A stretch of DNA of 64,000 bases from Acanthosepion esculentum (lineage: Eukaryota > Mollusca > Cephalopoda > Sepiida > Sepiidae). The number at the start of each line of letters is the position of its first letter. The first letter of the stretch is position 1. Below, piece after piece: positions 19,926-31,209 of the stretch. The notes under the pieces are model-generated. The model had not been told where the DNA came from and did no database searches. It worked only from the letters and a program-made list of their open reading frames with translations. The translations under genes and the position numbers were made by a program. Location: contig OZ038495.1 of assembly GCA_964036315.1 (NCBI GenBank), forward strand, positions 24,337,690 to 24,401,689. Reading direction: 5' to 3'.

Positions 19926-21765
19926 AAGGCTCAATGAAAATTGAAAAAACTTACAATCGTCATGAGAAACCTGAATGCCAAAGTTAGCAAAGAGAGAGAT
20001 GGTGGAATAATTGTCAAATATGGACGAGGAACTCGTAATGAATGCGGAGAAGAATGGATCCAATGTTGCACGGTCAATGAACTGGTAGTAGCCAACACCT
20101 TGTTTCAAGAACACCCAAGACATATATGGACATAGTAAAGCCATTGAGTATTAAAAAAACAATAAAAATTAAATAAACAAACTATAGCTATCAATAAGAG
20201 TTTCTGGAATGCACTTTTACACTGCAAAACATATCTAAGTGTCGATTGCGGGAGCGACCACCTTAGGTAGTATGTAAACCAAAGCAGCACCCAAATTGGG
20301 ACGCAACAGGTTTCTAAATGACACGAATGTGAAGGACAAATATATAGACAGTGATGTAATGGTCAAAATGAGAATAGAAACTCGAAGTGGGATACATTAA
20401 GGAAGGCTTTAATAACATTAGAAAATCAAAAAAATTCCAAAGAAAATTAAACAAAGAAAATAAATGGATGACAGATGAAATCCTTAAAAAGGAGACAGAA
20501 AATAATGCCATGGTACGGCTCAGAATATATGACTCTGCACAAAGAAATTAGGAACGAATGTAGGCAGTCTAAAGAGGAATGGCCCAATGAAAAATGTTCA
20601 GAAATTAAAAAAAATGAGCATCACAAAGCAGATATGCATAAAGATGAGAGAACAGGAGAAAAGAGATGTTCATCAAAAGGATGCATAAAATTCAAAGACG
20701 GGGTACTGATATCAGAGAAAGGATAATACTTCAGATATGGAACGAATGCATCGGATAACTATTGTACGACGTAAAAGAACAACCGATATTACACAGAAAT
20801 ATCGAAGGCTCCATACTTTCGGCCTTGTGCCACATCTAAGCTACGCTTCAAAAATCACCATAAAAATATCGAAGGGCCAGAAATATTAAAATTTGAAATG
20901 AAATCAATAAAGGCTAAATTGAACAGAAGCAAAGCAGTAGGAAAAGACGAAATTGTTACAGTGATATTGGCAAACTTGGATGATTTCGACATTGACAAAA
21001 TTACAGACATAAATGAAATATTCAACGGTGGTGATATATCTGAAGACCTAAGTAGATTCATTTTCATAGCACTACCTAAGAACTCAGGTGCAAACGAATG
21101 TGAACTCCATCGGACAATCAGCCTAATGAGTCATATAACAAAACTTATGATCTGAATTCTGATGACTAAAGGGCGCGGCAGAATTAGACCGGAAATCGGA
21201 AAAGAAAAATGCGGGTTCGTTAACAAGACTGGAACAAGGAATGCGATATTTATGCTAAGAATGATATCAGAAAGAGCAATGCAAATGCAGAAGGATGTGT
21301 ACCTGGGTTTTATAGGTTATGTAAAAGTGTTTGATAAAGAATCTTACAAAGAACTGTTGGAAATGCTAGGCAGTCTTGAAGGATTTGGGAAGGACATTAG
21401 AATAATTCAGATTCTATTCTGGTAGAAAACCGCCTGAATACGGATATAAAGTGAATTCATTAAATATATCAAAATAAAAATGTGGGTAAGACAGGGATGT
21501 TTGTCCTCAACGTACCTATATAATGAAGCGAGTCAAAGAGAGAATTAGAATAGGATTCAATCTTAACCAAATAAAATATGCAGATGACACAGTGTTGATA
21601 GCAGACATGGAAAGGAAACTACAAGAACACCTCCATAAGGTAGTGAAGGATAGACAAAACCTCAATTGCAAGAAAACAGAATGCGTGGTTGTTAGCAAAA
21701 GGAACAGCCCAACAGGCAAATTACAAATTGGAGATACCAAAATCAAAGAAGTACAATAATTTTAG
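19926..21765 (+). pseudogene. LINE family B remnant: endonuclease end and reverse transcriptase
   Basis: Three or more frames carry ordered matches. 19941-20135 has NLNAKVSKERDGG, KYGRGTRNECGE and VVANTLFQEHPRH, the end of an EEP endonuclease as seen in 'craniofacial development protein 2-like' LINE proteins. 20898-21155 has KSKAVGKDEI-type text and ISLMSHITKL. 21162-21425 has an RPEIGKEKCGFV block. 21523-21759 has IKYADDTVLIA, the RT active site, then NCKKTECVVVSK. Frameshifts and stops disable it. A SINE tail inserted at 20809-20863. Confidence 0.8.
20809..20863 (+). mobile_element. 5'-truncated SINE tail with 12-bp target duplication
   Basis: The 55-base insert reads 'actttcggccttgtgccac' then ends 'aaaatcacca', and is flanked by AAATATCGAAGG at 20797-20808 and 20864-20875. 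The same tail follows the tRNA-like unit at 41738-41881. It interrupts the LINE B remnant. Confidence 0.8.
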
Positions 21766-21904
21766 TATCTACTAAGACTTTTAAAAGAGGGCGGAAAGTG
21801 CGGTACTAAAATCTGAAAGGCCATTAGGATAACCAATGATGCCTTCCAAAAACTAAGCGAAATATTAGGAGACAGAAAATTTCGTACAGAACATCAGAAG
21901 ACAC

Positions 21905-22215
21905 GTCCTTGAATAATGTGTTACTGTTAATAATGGGTTGCTAGTGATAATTTTTTACAAAAATGTATTGCTGGTATGAAAACCTATATTTACACTTTCA
22001 TAGCGTTTTGATCCCAGTTTGGGGTTAACTATTGCCCATAGCTTGAACCCTAACAGGTGCTACCACCCCGCGTCAAGGTGAACCTGCGAACACTAGCAAT
22101 TAAGAAGTGGTTCCACATTCCTCAAAACCTCCTGATCAGAGGCCTTGCTGTCGGATGTAGTTTATCGTCTTACCTCATTGGTGTGGGGTCTTGCCCCTCT
22201 GCAGAGGTGCAGTCG
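21905..22215 (+). repeat. Dispersed repeat R1, copy 1
   Basis: The core 22016-22215 ('ctaacaggtgctaccacc', 'aagtggttccac', 'gatcagaggccttgctg') recurs at 38744-38925 and 61057-61290. It is preceded, as in the other copies, by degenerate tandem units related to 'aaaatgtattgttggta'. Family unknown. Confidence 0.75.
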
Positions 22216-22248
22216 GCGTATCCTGAAGCTCTAGACGATAGGGCGATT

Positions 22249-22345
22249 GGTATTCGAAAAATAAATATATTTGATAATAAATATATAAAATTATATCTCC
22301 GCGAAAGATGTTTCCTATATATTATACACTGGTTTTTCTAATGTA
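22249..22345. repeat. Repeat R2, copy 1
   Basis: About 97 bases starting 'tattcgaaaaataaatatat' match 24059-24152 with few changes. Confidence 0.8.
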
Positions 22346-22534
22346 TTTATCATATTTTACACAATACTTACGATAGTTTAACCCCGTACATTACTTCAGG
22401 GCGCGGAAACAAATATTCGTCTATATACAAATTTTTATTTACTGTATTTTCATAAAATAAATAAACATACTTTTCATATAATTAACTGTAATCAGATGCA
22501 TAATAACTACATTTGCATAGAAACCAAAAGAAGA

Positions 22535-23008
22535 GACAAGAGGAAAAACGTTTTTTTAAAGTATTTCATTCCAAGCAAGATGAGTGTGCCACTAATACTC
22601 AAGGTGTTACAGAGAGTGAAAGTAAAAGGCTGTTTCGACAGTAAAAGGGTGGGACCAAGATGCCAACCTAGTAGCACGCTTAAATTCACGCAGTCGGGGC
22701 ACGAGTGAAAATGGCGCGTCAGAGCAGTTGCCATGAAGAAAATTGAAGAAAAGACAGAGGGAAACCACATCACGTCGGTGAGAAAGTGACTGGAGTCGAG
22801 ATGCCATGGCAGGACCGACCACATTGCATATCCGCCTTTGGATTTTGTAGAGAACCTTGAGATGAACAGCGGGGCCACCAAAAACATATATGGCAACAGT
22901 ATTCAATGCATGGACAAATGATAGATTTGTAGATGTGAGGAATGGAATGAGACGAGAAAAACCTTCTGGCACGACATAGAGAACCAAATTTCCTTGCGGT
23001 AGATGCAG

Positions 23009-23010
<2 letters not shown>
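22535..23010 (-). pseudogene. LINE A 3' fragment
   Basis: Minus-strand text KIQRRICNVVGPAMASRLQ, SLSHRRDVVSL and FKRATRLASWSHPF matches the C-terminal part of the LINE A protein. It is broken by a shift, and its upstream edge abuts (TA)n at 23011. Confidence 0.85.

Positions 23011-23069
<59 letters not shown>
23011..23069. repeat. (TA)n microsatellite
   Basis: Simple repeat, 3' of a hammerhead-like fold on the minus strand. Confidence 0.95.
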
Positions 23070-23070
<1 letters not shown>

Positions 23071-23115
23071 TATAATTATTTTCATTATGAGAGATTATAA
23101 CAAAAGCATATTGTA

Positions 23116-23168
23116 ATCGATACACAATAGCTTTCGTGTTTCGGCAACTTTGTGCCTTTTCAGGCGAT
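23116..23168 (-). ncRNA. Degenerate hammerhead ribozyme fold
   Basis: On the minus strand: stem I ATCG/CGAT (one flanking mismatch), core CTGAAAA (consensus CTGANGA with G8 to A), stem II GGCA/TGCC, the GAA strand, stem III ACAC/GTGT, and A at the cleavage position (23121). All three stems and two core strands are present, but C3 faces A8, so activity is doubtful. (TA)n follows 47 bases on its 3' side. Confidence 0.55.
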
Positions 23169-23242
23169 GTTAAGTAAATGGTGATAAAAGGAATTACGAT
23201 CGATCAGCAGAATTTTGCTTCATCTGTTTTTACTTTCCTTTG

Positions 23243-23246
<4 letters not shown>

Positions 23247-23291
<45 letters not shown>
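23247..23291. repeat. (TA)n microsatellite
   Basis: Simple repeat. The minus-strand sequence just 5' of it (23298-23355) contains TTGATAAAG-GTCC...GGAC-AAAATACGTC, a weaker hammerhead-like string. Confidence 0.95.
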
Positions 23292-23295
<4 letters not shown>

Positions 23296-23454
23296 AAAAA
23301 AGAGGAACTATTCTTACCTGACGTATTTTGTCCTCTGAGGGACTTTATCAAGGCAATATAGGATTTATTTTGTTGCACGTGTTTATATACAATACATTTT
23401 ATTCATTTTCTTCTTTTACTGATGCACTCTAACTGAAAATAATTTGCGCGCGCA

Positions 23455-23455
23455 T

Positions 23456-23502
<47 letters not shown>

Positions 23503-23509
23503 CACACAG
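23455..23509. repeat. (CA)n microsatellite
   Basis: Simple repeat. Confidence 0.95.
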
Positions 23510-24056
23510 TGTCACTGTTCTCCGATGGAACAAATAATTATCTCTCTCATCTATGCAAACGTAGCATAATAATGTCAGCAATACATGCGAAATATTTTAT
23601 TTTTATGAGAATAAGCCTTTTCACAATTAAATGTATATTACTTTTCTGACATCCACCAAAACTATGCGTTGATTTCCAAGATTAGACGCATAAAAAATTA
23701 TTATCAATAAAGTACTTTTATGTGACATTAGTATTTTACTTATATCAATTAATTCACAACTGGTTTGGGCAAATATAAATTAACCTTTAACTGAAAATAT
23801 TAATTTAATTATTTAATTAAAACAACATGTGAATATAGATATATATTTAAAAAAATATCAATTAACTTAAAATTTTTTTAAAAATTTGTTCCTCTCTTAT
23901 GATAATAATTTTTATTTCTGACCATTTTCCATTGTTTAATTTTTTTTATATATTTTGGTTTGATTTTCTTACTTGTAAATTACCTCCCTAAGACTGGCAA
24001 GTAAATTAAAGACTAGCAAAGAGTTACTTCCCTTGCACCAGATAGAAACTACCATT
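23510..24056. other. AT-rich spacer, nothing recognised
   Basis: No coding, RNA or repeat family signal seen. Confidence 0.45.
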
Positions 24057-24152
24057 ATTGGTATTCGAAAAATAAATATATTTGGTAATAAATATATAAA
24101 ATTATATCTCTGCGAAAGATTTTTCCTACATATTTTACAGTGATTTATTTAT
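24057..24152. repeat. Repeat R2, copy 2
   Basis: Partner of 22249-22345. Confidence 0.8.
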
Positions 24153-24196
24153 TTATTTTTCATCTTGAAGGCCATAATTACAGCGTTTCAACCATG

Positions 24197-24544
24197 TTAC
24201 ACTCCTTCAGGCAATTCATATTCGATAACGTTTTTGTATTGGATTTTTGAATTGAAACTATTAATTCGATCCACGGATGAAGACTTCTCATTTCCCTTTC
24301 CTGGATAACTCGTATTAATTAATTCTTTGCTGATTTGTCGTTTGTTAATTCGTCCACGTAGCGCTATTTCTATTCGTTCCACTGAACCAGAATGGATTCT
24401 ATCGCCTGATCTATAGAAAGTTACATATATGGTAACTTCAAATGTCTGTATGTAGTGAAAGTGAAATGTTCCTTGTTCTTGTTCAGAATCTGCGGACGTT
24501 TTCTTCAACCTGTCATTTCTTTCTGAATATTCCAACTTGTTCAT
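24197..24544 (-). CDS. Unrecognised 115-residue open frame
   Basis: The predicted peptide is charged, begins MNKLEYSERNDRLKK and ends EYELPEGV. No domain is recognised. It is flanked by repeats, with a CCTGAAGGAG...TTGAAACG string at its end (24180-24220) that resembles a decayed ribozyme flank. It is more likely repeat-derived than a host gene. Confidence 0.2.
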   Translation of the reverse strand: MNKLEYSERNDRLKKTSADSEQEQGTFHFHYIQTFEVTIYVTFYRSGDRIHSGSVERIEIALRGRINKRQISKELINTSYPGKGNEKSSSVDRINSFNSKIQYKNVIEYELPEGV

Positions 24545-24666
24545 CCATAACTTTGTCTGTTTGGAGTATAATTTTATTAAGTATCTCTTTACCAGATAGA
24601 GAAGAGAAGTATGGATTATTCAGTGAAGACTTGTCATTCTTGAAATGCTTTGTTAGAAATGAAGAG

Positions 24667-24670
<4 letters not shown>

Positions 24671-24736
<66 letters not shown>
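24671..24736. repeat. (TA)n microsatellite
   Basis: Simple repeat. Confidence 0.95.
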
Positions 24737-24739
<3 letters not shown>

Positions 24740-24776
24740 CATTTATTTGAATATTACAACATAAATATGTTATAAA

Positions 24777-24831
24777 ATCACTACAAAAATAGCCATTTTG
24801 TTTCAACACTTCTGGTGTCTTATCAAGTGAT
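24777..24831 (-). ncRNA. Hammerhead ribozyme variant with U3-A8 core pair
   Basis: On the minus strand: stem I ATCAC (24831-24827) pairs with GTGAT (24781-24777). The core is TTGATAA instead of CTGATGA. Stem II is GACAC/GTGTT with loop CAGAA, followed by GAA. Stem III is ACAAAA/TTTTGT around a short loop, with A at the cleavage position (24782). C3 to U with G8 to A restores the core base pair known between positions 3 and 8. (TA)n follows 40 bases 3'. Activity is untested. Confidence 0.65.
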
Positions 24832-25088
24832 GATGTAGAATATAGAATAAATGTTTCAAATTAATTAACGATCCTTAGCCAGGAGTAAACGCTGTTACAT
24901 AAGCTAGAATGACCAATCAAAATACAAGTATAGGGTAATTCGAAAAATTTGACAACTAAGCAAGGTTATCATAGATATTAAAAGATATATAAAATTTGAA
25001 ATTAAAATTAAAAAATTAAAAATTACCTATTTAGAAATCTAAATCAAATCTCTATTAAGTTTTAAATTGTAGAATTACCGAGGAGAAA

Positions 25089-25090
25089 TG

Positions 25091-25142
<52 letters not shown>

Positions 25143-25145
25143 ATG

Positions 25146-25184
<39 letters not shown>

Positions 25185-25274
25185 ATTATATATATATATA
25201 TATATATATATTATAAATTATATATATATATATATATTATAAATGGGTATATATATATGTATATATATATATAT

Positions 25275-25310
<36 letters not shown>
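25089..25310. repeat. Complex (TA)n / (ATT)n array with interspersed 'ataaatgggta' units
   Basis: TA tracts are separated by repeated TTATAAATGGG-type spacers, then (ATT)n. The minus-strand side above it (about 25325-25385) has CTGAGGA, a 6-bp AATTAT/ATAATT stem and GGAAAAG, a weak hammerhead-like relic. Confidence 0.85.
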
Positions 25311-25311
<1 letters not shown>

Positions 25312-25478
25312 AAGACAGCAGATATTTTGTGTCGATTAATTTTAATTATCGACTTTTCCAAATTATGAATAATTCTCCTCAGGCAAGGAGGAAATTCCGA
25401 CAGAAATTCATTTCGTGTTAAAAGATTCACGTTTCTCGTATTAACAATTAAAATTTCTGCGCATTTTTCGTTTTAAGG

Positions 25479-25985
25479 AATCAGAATTGCGCCTTCTTAG
25501 GCTAATGTTCTCAGCTGACATGAACTGGAAAAACTGTATTAAATACATTGTTAGGCCAACTGCTAAGAAAGTCGGTTCACTGTGTCGTGTGAGACAATTT
25601 TTCTCTCCGGAATCTATCTTGCATATCTACAAGTCTACCATTCGTTCAGGCTTAGAATATTGCTGTCATATATAGTCCAGTGCACTGTCTATTTACCTGG
25701 AACTCTTTGATAAAATCCAAAGAAGAATCAGCAATATTATTGGTTCTGATCTGGCATCTCGGCTTCAGTCACTTTCCCACCGGTGTAAGTTTGCCTCTCT
25801 GTGTGCCTTTTCTGTAAATACTTTCATGGTAATTGTTCGAATGAGCTGTTCGCCTAGACAGTATGATTTGAAGCACAGTACTAAAATGGCTGTGGGATCT
25901 CATCAATTTACAGCTGAGCTGGCGAGATGTAGCCGTAACTTTTATGCTAACAGTTCATTTTATCGCACATCTCCCTTACAGTTTA
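25479..25985 (+). pseudogene. LINE A 3' fragment
   Basis: Plus-strand text KKVGSLCRVRQFFSPESI, HIYKSTIRSGLEYCCHI, then FDKIQRRISNIIGSDLASR and SHQFTAELARCSRNFYANS matches the end of the LINE A protein. A stop follows CCHI and there is a shift near 25830. Confidence 0.87.
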
Positions 25986-26008
25986 CATACTTACAGACAT
26001 ACATACAT

Positions 26009-26083
26009 GTGTGTGTGTGTGTGTGTGCGTTTATATGTGTGTGTGCGTGTGTGTGTGCGTGTGCGTGTGTGTGTGTGTGTATA
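26009..26083. repeat. (GT)n microsatellite
   Basis: Imperfect GT run. Confidence 0.95.
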
Positions 26084-26128
26084 CACATATTTATGAATAT
26101 ATCTATAAATGAGAGATATCTGTATATT

Positions 26129-26954
26129 CAGAGTGCGATGAGTAAATTGTCGCCATTTTTAATTTTTATTTCGCGCATGCACATTGTTTGTTCTTCACTT
26201 TGTCGTCTGCACAGTATTGTAAGGTCAGTTAGGCACCGCCTGTGAGAAAAAAAGCACTCTGCAAAAAGTTTGGAAACGATATGCTGCACTGCTTCGTATT
26301 CGTGCCGGAAGCTCCAATACGAACATTTCAGAATGTTTGGGTGTCACTCTTAGGACAGTGCTGAGGATTTAGAAAGAGTTGGATGATATATACAGCCATA
26401 ATGGTGTTTGGAGTGATCACTAGTGAGGGTGACGTTATGCCTCTATTCATCTTCCTACAGGGTCTCAGAATCAACACGGGATGCCTTGGGAAGGTAGAGT
26501 TGCCCTGGGTCAAGAGGGTGGTTGTTGGAAGACTCTTTTTTTGCCAACAGCACTCTGCGCCATGCTACACATGCAGAAGAACCCAGTCATTGCTGTCAGA
26601 CAATTCCTACGACCACATCAGCTCTTACATCTGGCCACTTAACTGCCCAGACTGCAACCCTCTTGATTTGTCGGGTGCAGTTGAGCGAGAGACCAACAAA
26701 ACTCCTTTTAACATCAAAGATGAACTGAAGGCACGGATTATGGCAGCATTCACCAACTTTAACAGACAGTCCAGAAGAGTTGCAGTTGTTGGGAGGCCGC
26801 GGTTGAAGCCAATGGCGATTTTATTGAATAAATTTACTCTATACTATCTCAAGATGTTTTCGTGTTATTTTGGGAAATATATCACTTAAAATGAGATGTC
26901 AGTGTTATTTTCATTTTTGCGTAATTTAGACGAGAATTTATCCATTGCACCCTG
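26129..26954 (+). mobile_element. Decayed mariner/Tc1-type transposon
   Basis: Terminal inverted repeats read cag(a/g)gtgc(a/g)atg at 26129 and, inverted, at 26954. Inside, 26240-26375 encodes a helix-turn-helix N-terminus (TLQKVWKRYAALLRIRAG, NISECLGVTLRTVLRI). 26383-26889 encodes the catalytic part with MVFGVITSEGDVMP, QQHSAPCYT (QDSAPCHT in relatives) and WPLNCPDCNPLD (WPPNSPDLNPLD in relatives). Several substitutions at catalytic blocks, stops and a gap of about 150 codons show it is dead. Confidence 0.85.
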
Positions 26955-27289
26955 TAAATGGAAATATTAGCCATTTCCTTATAAGGAAATATTTAGCATT
27001 CACTTACCGAGGAGCCGATGCTGTTTTCGGTTGTCATTCATAAAAACTTTCTATGAAAACAATTTTTCAGGAAAATTCTCTTTTTCCAATATCTTCCTTC
27101 CTAACACTTTGATTTCTTCAATTTATTTTTCGAGGGGTACATCTGTGGAGCCATGGTTTACATAACTACAGGCGATTCGTGTGTTAGTGATTGTCAACAT
27201 TATTCACAACATATCACTATAACAAGGGCAATGCCTCAGACTGGTGAATGGTCATCAGTTCAACAATTAATTTAAGGAAACTTGCTCTC

Positions 27290-27760
27290 AGATTACGTTT
27301 TTCTTCAACTCTCCAGAATCTATTATACATATCTATAAGTCTACCATTCGTCCAAGCTTAGAATATTGCATATATAGTTCGATACTTCTGCTATAAATCT
27401 AGAGATCCTTGATAAAATCCAAAGAAGAATCTGCAATATTATTGGTCCTGACCTGACGGCTTGGTTGCAGTCACATTCACACCGACGTAAATTTGCTTCC
27501 CTGTGCCTTTTCTATAAATACTTTCATGGTAATACTTTTTACTTTTTATTTTTTAAATTTAAGCGAAGTACTAGACTGGCGTCGAGATCACATCAATTTA
27601 CATTTGAGTTGGCTAGATACAACCGTAAGTTTTATGTTAACAGTCTCTTTTCTCGCACTTCTCGCTTGTGTAACTCTCTTCAGGCTCCATGCTTTCCAGG
27701 CAACAAAAAAAAAATTACATGCGATGTCAATGACTATCTACTGTTCTCCTAAATAAGCTT
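27290..27760 (+). pseudogene. LINE A 3' fragment
   Basis: Plus-strand pieces [39 protein letters not shown] and [20 protein letters not shown] match the LINE A C-terminus, with stops and shifts between them. Confidence 0.85.
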
Positions 27761-27848
27761 TTATTGTCCTCGTTCCTGTTTTCTAATTCTTCCATACACA
27801 GTAACTATTTGTCTTCATTGTTTTACTGCCTCGTATGGGGTGAACACG

Positions 27849-27851
<3 letters not shown>

Positions 27852-27939
<88 letters not shown>
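27852..27939. repeat. (TA)n microsatellite
   Basis: Simple repeat. Confidence 0.95.
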
Positions 27940-27949
27940 GTCTGCAACT

Positions 27950-28718
27950 CTTCTCTCCGCTCGTCAGCCTACAAACAAAAACTTCTTAGGTTGGAGAAAG
28001 TTTCTTCTGTTAACCAGTTCTTCTCTATCCTTATCTCTCAAGGCATAACGGGATAGTTGGCGAAGAGAGGTGGTGATGTCACTCTCTCTAGTTGTCTGTC
28101 GGTAGACTAATAGTGGGTCGCTATATTTATGAAAATAGCCTTTCTTTCTGGTGCCAGGTGATAAATCGATTAGCATATTTACATAGTAACAAGGTCAGGT
28201 AATGTGGTTTGGCAACTTCATTCTCTGGTCACATACCGATTTTCTTTTTGGCTCATAAAAAATCAAGGAAGCAATTAAAAAAACATTAATTTTCCGAACT
28301 TTGGTCTGCCATGTCCTTTCTCTAACGCCACGTCAGAACTTTACCTGATTTTAATAGCTTAAATGAGTTAAAACCCTGTTTAATCTCCGGAAGTAGCTTA
28401 GACTATTCCTGGTGATAATTCAATTGTCAAATTAATTTCCAGTCCAAACTGCCACAAGACTCACTTGTCACATCGACATTACTATTAAATCTGTTACATT
28501 CCTCTTTGAAATTCTTGTAATATAGTCTTCAGGTTTAATTTCAACTTCAATAATTGCGATTCCGATAAGGTCACAAGTTATGGATTTATTATCTTGTAAA
28601 ATCAATACCAGTAGTTCTGTAGCATTTTACGTAATATGTTTATTACTCCGAATAAACGTATTTTATATACCACGTTTTGGGAGAAATCTTTTTAATTTTA
28701 CTACTATACATTGAAGAA
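27950..28718. other. Unrecognised segment
   Basis: A 70-residue minus-strand frame (27964-28176) is not recognised. The rest has no visible signal. Confidence 0.3.
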
Positions 28719-28790
28719 AAAGTGTGGCCAAGTTGTTACAAATTTAGTATTCTGAGCGTGAGACCCGTATTCAAATCTCACCAAGGTGAA
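28719..28790 (+). repeat. tRNA-derived SINE head, probable
   Basis: 'gtggccaagttgttacaa' resembles an A box region and 'gtattcaaatctcacc' a B box, with tRNA-like spacing. Confidence 0.4.
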
Positions 28791-29269
28791 TTTGTCAGAG
28801 GAGGCGACTTCTTGATAATATCGATCCTAACGTGCGACATCGTTTGAAAGTCTGAAAAATCATACCGCATGATAGATAAAACGAAACTGTTAGGAGACCT
28901 TCGATGTTTTGGGCTAGCGCAAAGTCTCACGTCATCGTGACCGAGGAATTGAGCGTACTGTCCTTGTTCAAAATGATGATCACAACAGATTATGCGATCA
29001 CTTCTAGAATCTGTAACCAGCCATATACACACATGACAAGCGAGTTACCTCATGTTTGTCTTCTTTTATCAGATTTCAGCCGATTTATACTTCGGCCTGT
29101 ATCAGCTATCTTGTATTCAGTATCATTTTGGGTATGTCAGACGAAAACATATATTTGGTCGGCGAGGTTATGTTATACCCGTATTCTTTATAGGTGAATT
29201 CAGAATTCAAACCCATTAACTCTTTCTTATGATGCCACATGACTTTCAATAGTGAACTTGTGCGTAATT

Positions 29270-29330
29270 CTGCACAACTTCAGCAAGGGATCGAACCCAC
29301 GATTTTCAGGGAAGCAGAAGAAATTGACCT
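29270..29330 (-). repeat. tRNA-derived SINE fragment, probable
   Basis: The minus strand reads 'gtgggttcgatcccttgctg', a good B box, with no matching A box preserved. Confidence 0.4.
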
Positions 29331-30202
29331 GAAATATACCTAAAGAATAATAATTTCGACGATTACCGAAACTGAGAATTTTATTGCATTTAAATAAATA
29401 TTTCAGTTTCTTTGACTGACAACATTGTAATTTTAGTCTCTTCGTCTTTATTGCATATTTGTTTTGCAAATTAAAAAAAAAAAAAACAAACAATTAAAAT
29501 GTCCACCGGCATACGTTTCATGTCGCGGTTATTTCATTCATCTAAAATATATACGGTTGATATGGATGTAAAAATCGCTTCCAATAACTTTTGAAGTTAT
29601 CCTTGTAAATATTTATCTTTAATTTTCTGTCATGAATGACAGAAATTTTAGTATTTGAAATCTTTGCGAATTGTGGAAAAATAAAAACCAGAAAATAATG
29701 TTTATCTCCATTTTACGTTATATTCCTTAATTTCTATCTATCAAGTTAGGATTTTGATTACTTAATAATATTTTTCTAAGACCTGCAATGTTTCACATCT
29801 CTATGATTTAAGATGTTTGAAAGGAGTGTTTATTTGTTTGTTTCTTTCATGCGACCGCATTGAGTTCGACTGTTTCGTCTAATTCATCTTCTTTACAGGC
29901 ACTAAAATGAAAGAAATATATTTGATGAAGTTATTTCACAAAAGAGGTTCATAATTTTATAAAATGTAATAAATAATGGTTCATAAAAGCCAAAGAAAAG
30001 TTTAAGAATGATGACAGCGGAAAGTGAGGGTGAGGGAAAAGAATAAAACAAAGAGAAAAAATTAGTCAAGAAGCAGGAGAGATGAGGATAAAGAAAAAGC
30101 GGAGGTAAGAGTGTTTGAATGGGAACGATTTCGAAAACGAAAAGGTCGAAGAAAGACATCTATATCAGGCTTTTCCATTGTTTGTCCCTTCTTTCCTTTA
30201 TT
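29331..30202. other. Spacer, nothing recognised
   Basis: AT-rich; short frames have no recognisable content. Confidence 0.4.
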
Positions 30203-30203
30203 C

Positions 30204-30260
<57 letters not shown>
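30203..30260. repeat. (TATC)n microsatellite
   Basis: Simple repeat; target of the solo LTR at 30261-30547. Confidence 0.95.
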
Positions 30261-30261
<1 letters not shown>

Positions 30262-30547
30262 GTTGAGTCTTGACTCATTGTTGAATCTCGCCTAATGCAT
30301 GGAATAATAATGCAACACAAAATGTACTTAGAACAAGAATGTATTATAACAGGAAAGTGTACACAATAAGTACATATAGTATTTCTGTATATTTCTGGGA
30401 AGACGTTCCTGGAGAATGTGTTGACTAGTCGCAGTCGATCAGAGTCTCTAGTTGGATCTCGTGATTCCTCCTCCTCGTCTACCGGTACCAACCATTATTT
30501 ATATAGTTGGTAGTCACCTATGCAGATTAGGTGGATCCTACACAACA
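30261..30547 (-). mobile_element. Solo LTR, copy 1
   Basis: The 287 bases are homologous to 31758-32026 and, inverted, to 36316-36603. Ends are TG...CA and it is flanked by the 5-bp duplication CTATC (30256-30260, 30548-30552). No internal retroviral genes lie nearby. The parent family (Ty3 or BEL/Pao) is not determinable. Confidence 0.85.
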
Positions 30548-30552
30548 CTATC

Positions 30553-31209
30553 TATCTTATCTAGCTATCTAGCTAGCTAGTTAGCTAAAAGGTCGAATTA
30601 CTCCACCAGCCCTTAATTTAGAATCACTCGCTCTGATACATATATGAATATTTCTATATTTCTATACATAATTATACTTATAATGCACACGAAAGGGAGG
30701 GACACTGAAATTTAATCTTGGAATTGAAAATCTTTTTCTTAATATGTGTTTCGGTATATCGTCTAATCCATTTCCTTTAATTTATTTTTCTTTTTGTTTA
30801 TATTTTGTATCCCTTTTCTTGTTAATTATCCCACATTGAGATAATAAAATATCTGCCATGTTATAAGAACTTTGAAGCATATTTACTGTGGATGATCGAA
30901 AGATAAAATCAGTTTCTATCTACTTTTCTCTTGTTTATCTCTCAATTAAAGTAACATTTCTTAATTCGATGATCAAAGTAAGACTCATACTTTGAGTGCG
31001 CTGTTTTCTAAAAGATGCCTTTTGTGTTCATATAATCCTTTATTTAAATAACTTTTATTTAAATCTAAAATAAAATACGGAATAATTATCAGAAGCACTC
31101 ATAATTTGTAGACCTTAATATTTATATGAAGAGAAGAAATACTTTGAAAATACTTTTAATCTCCTCCAATACACTAATTATTTCATATCTGGTGTATATT
31201 TGCCTGGCT
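30553..31209. other. Spacer, nothing recognised
   Basis: AT-rich with a short CTAG-rich run at 30555-30590. Confidence 0.4.
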
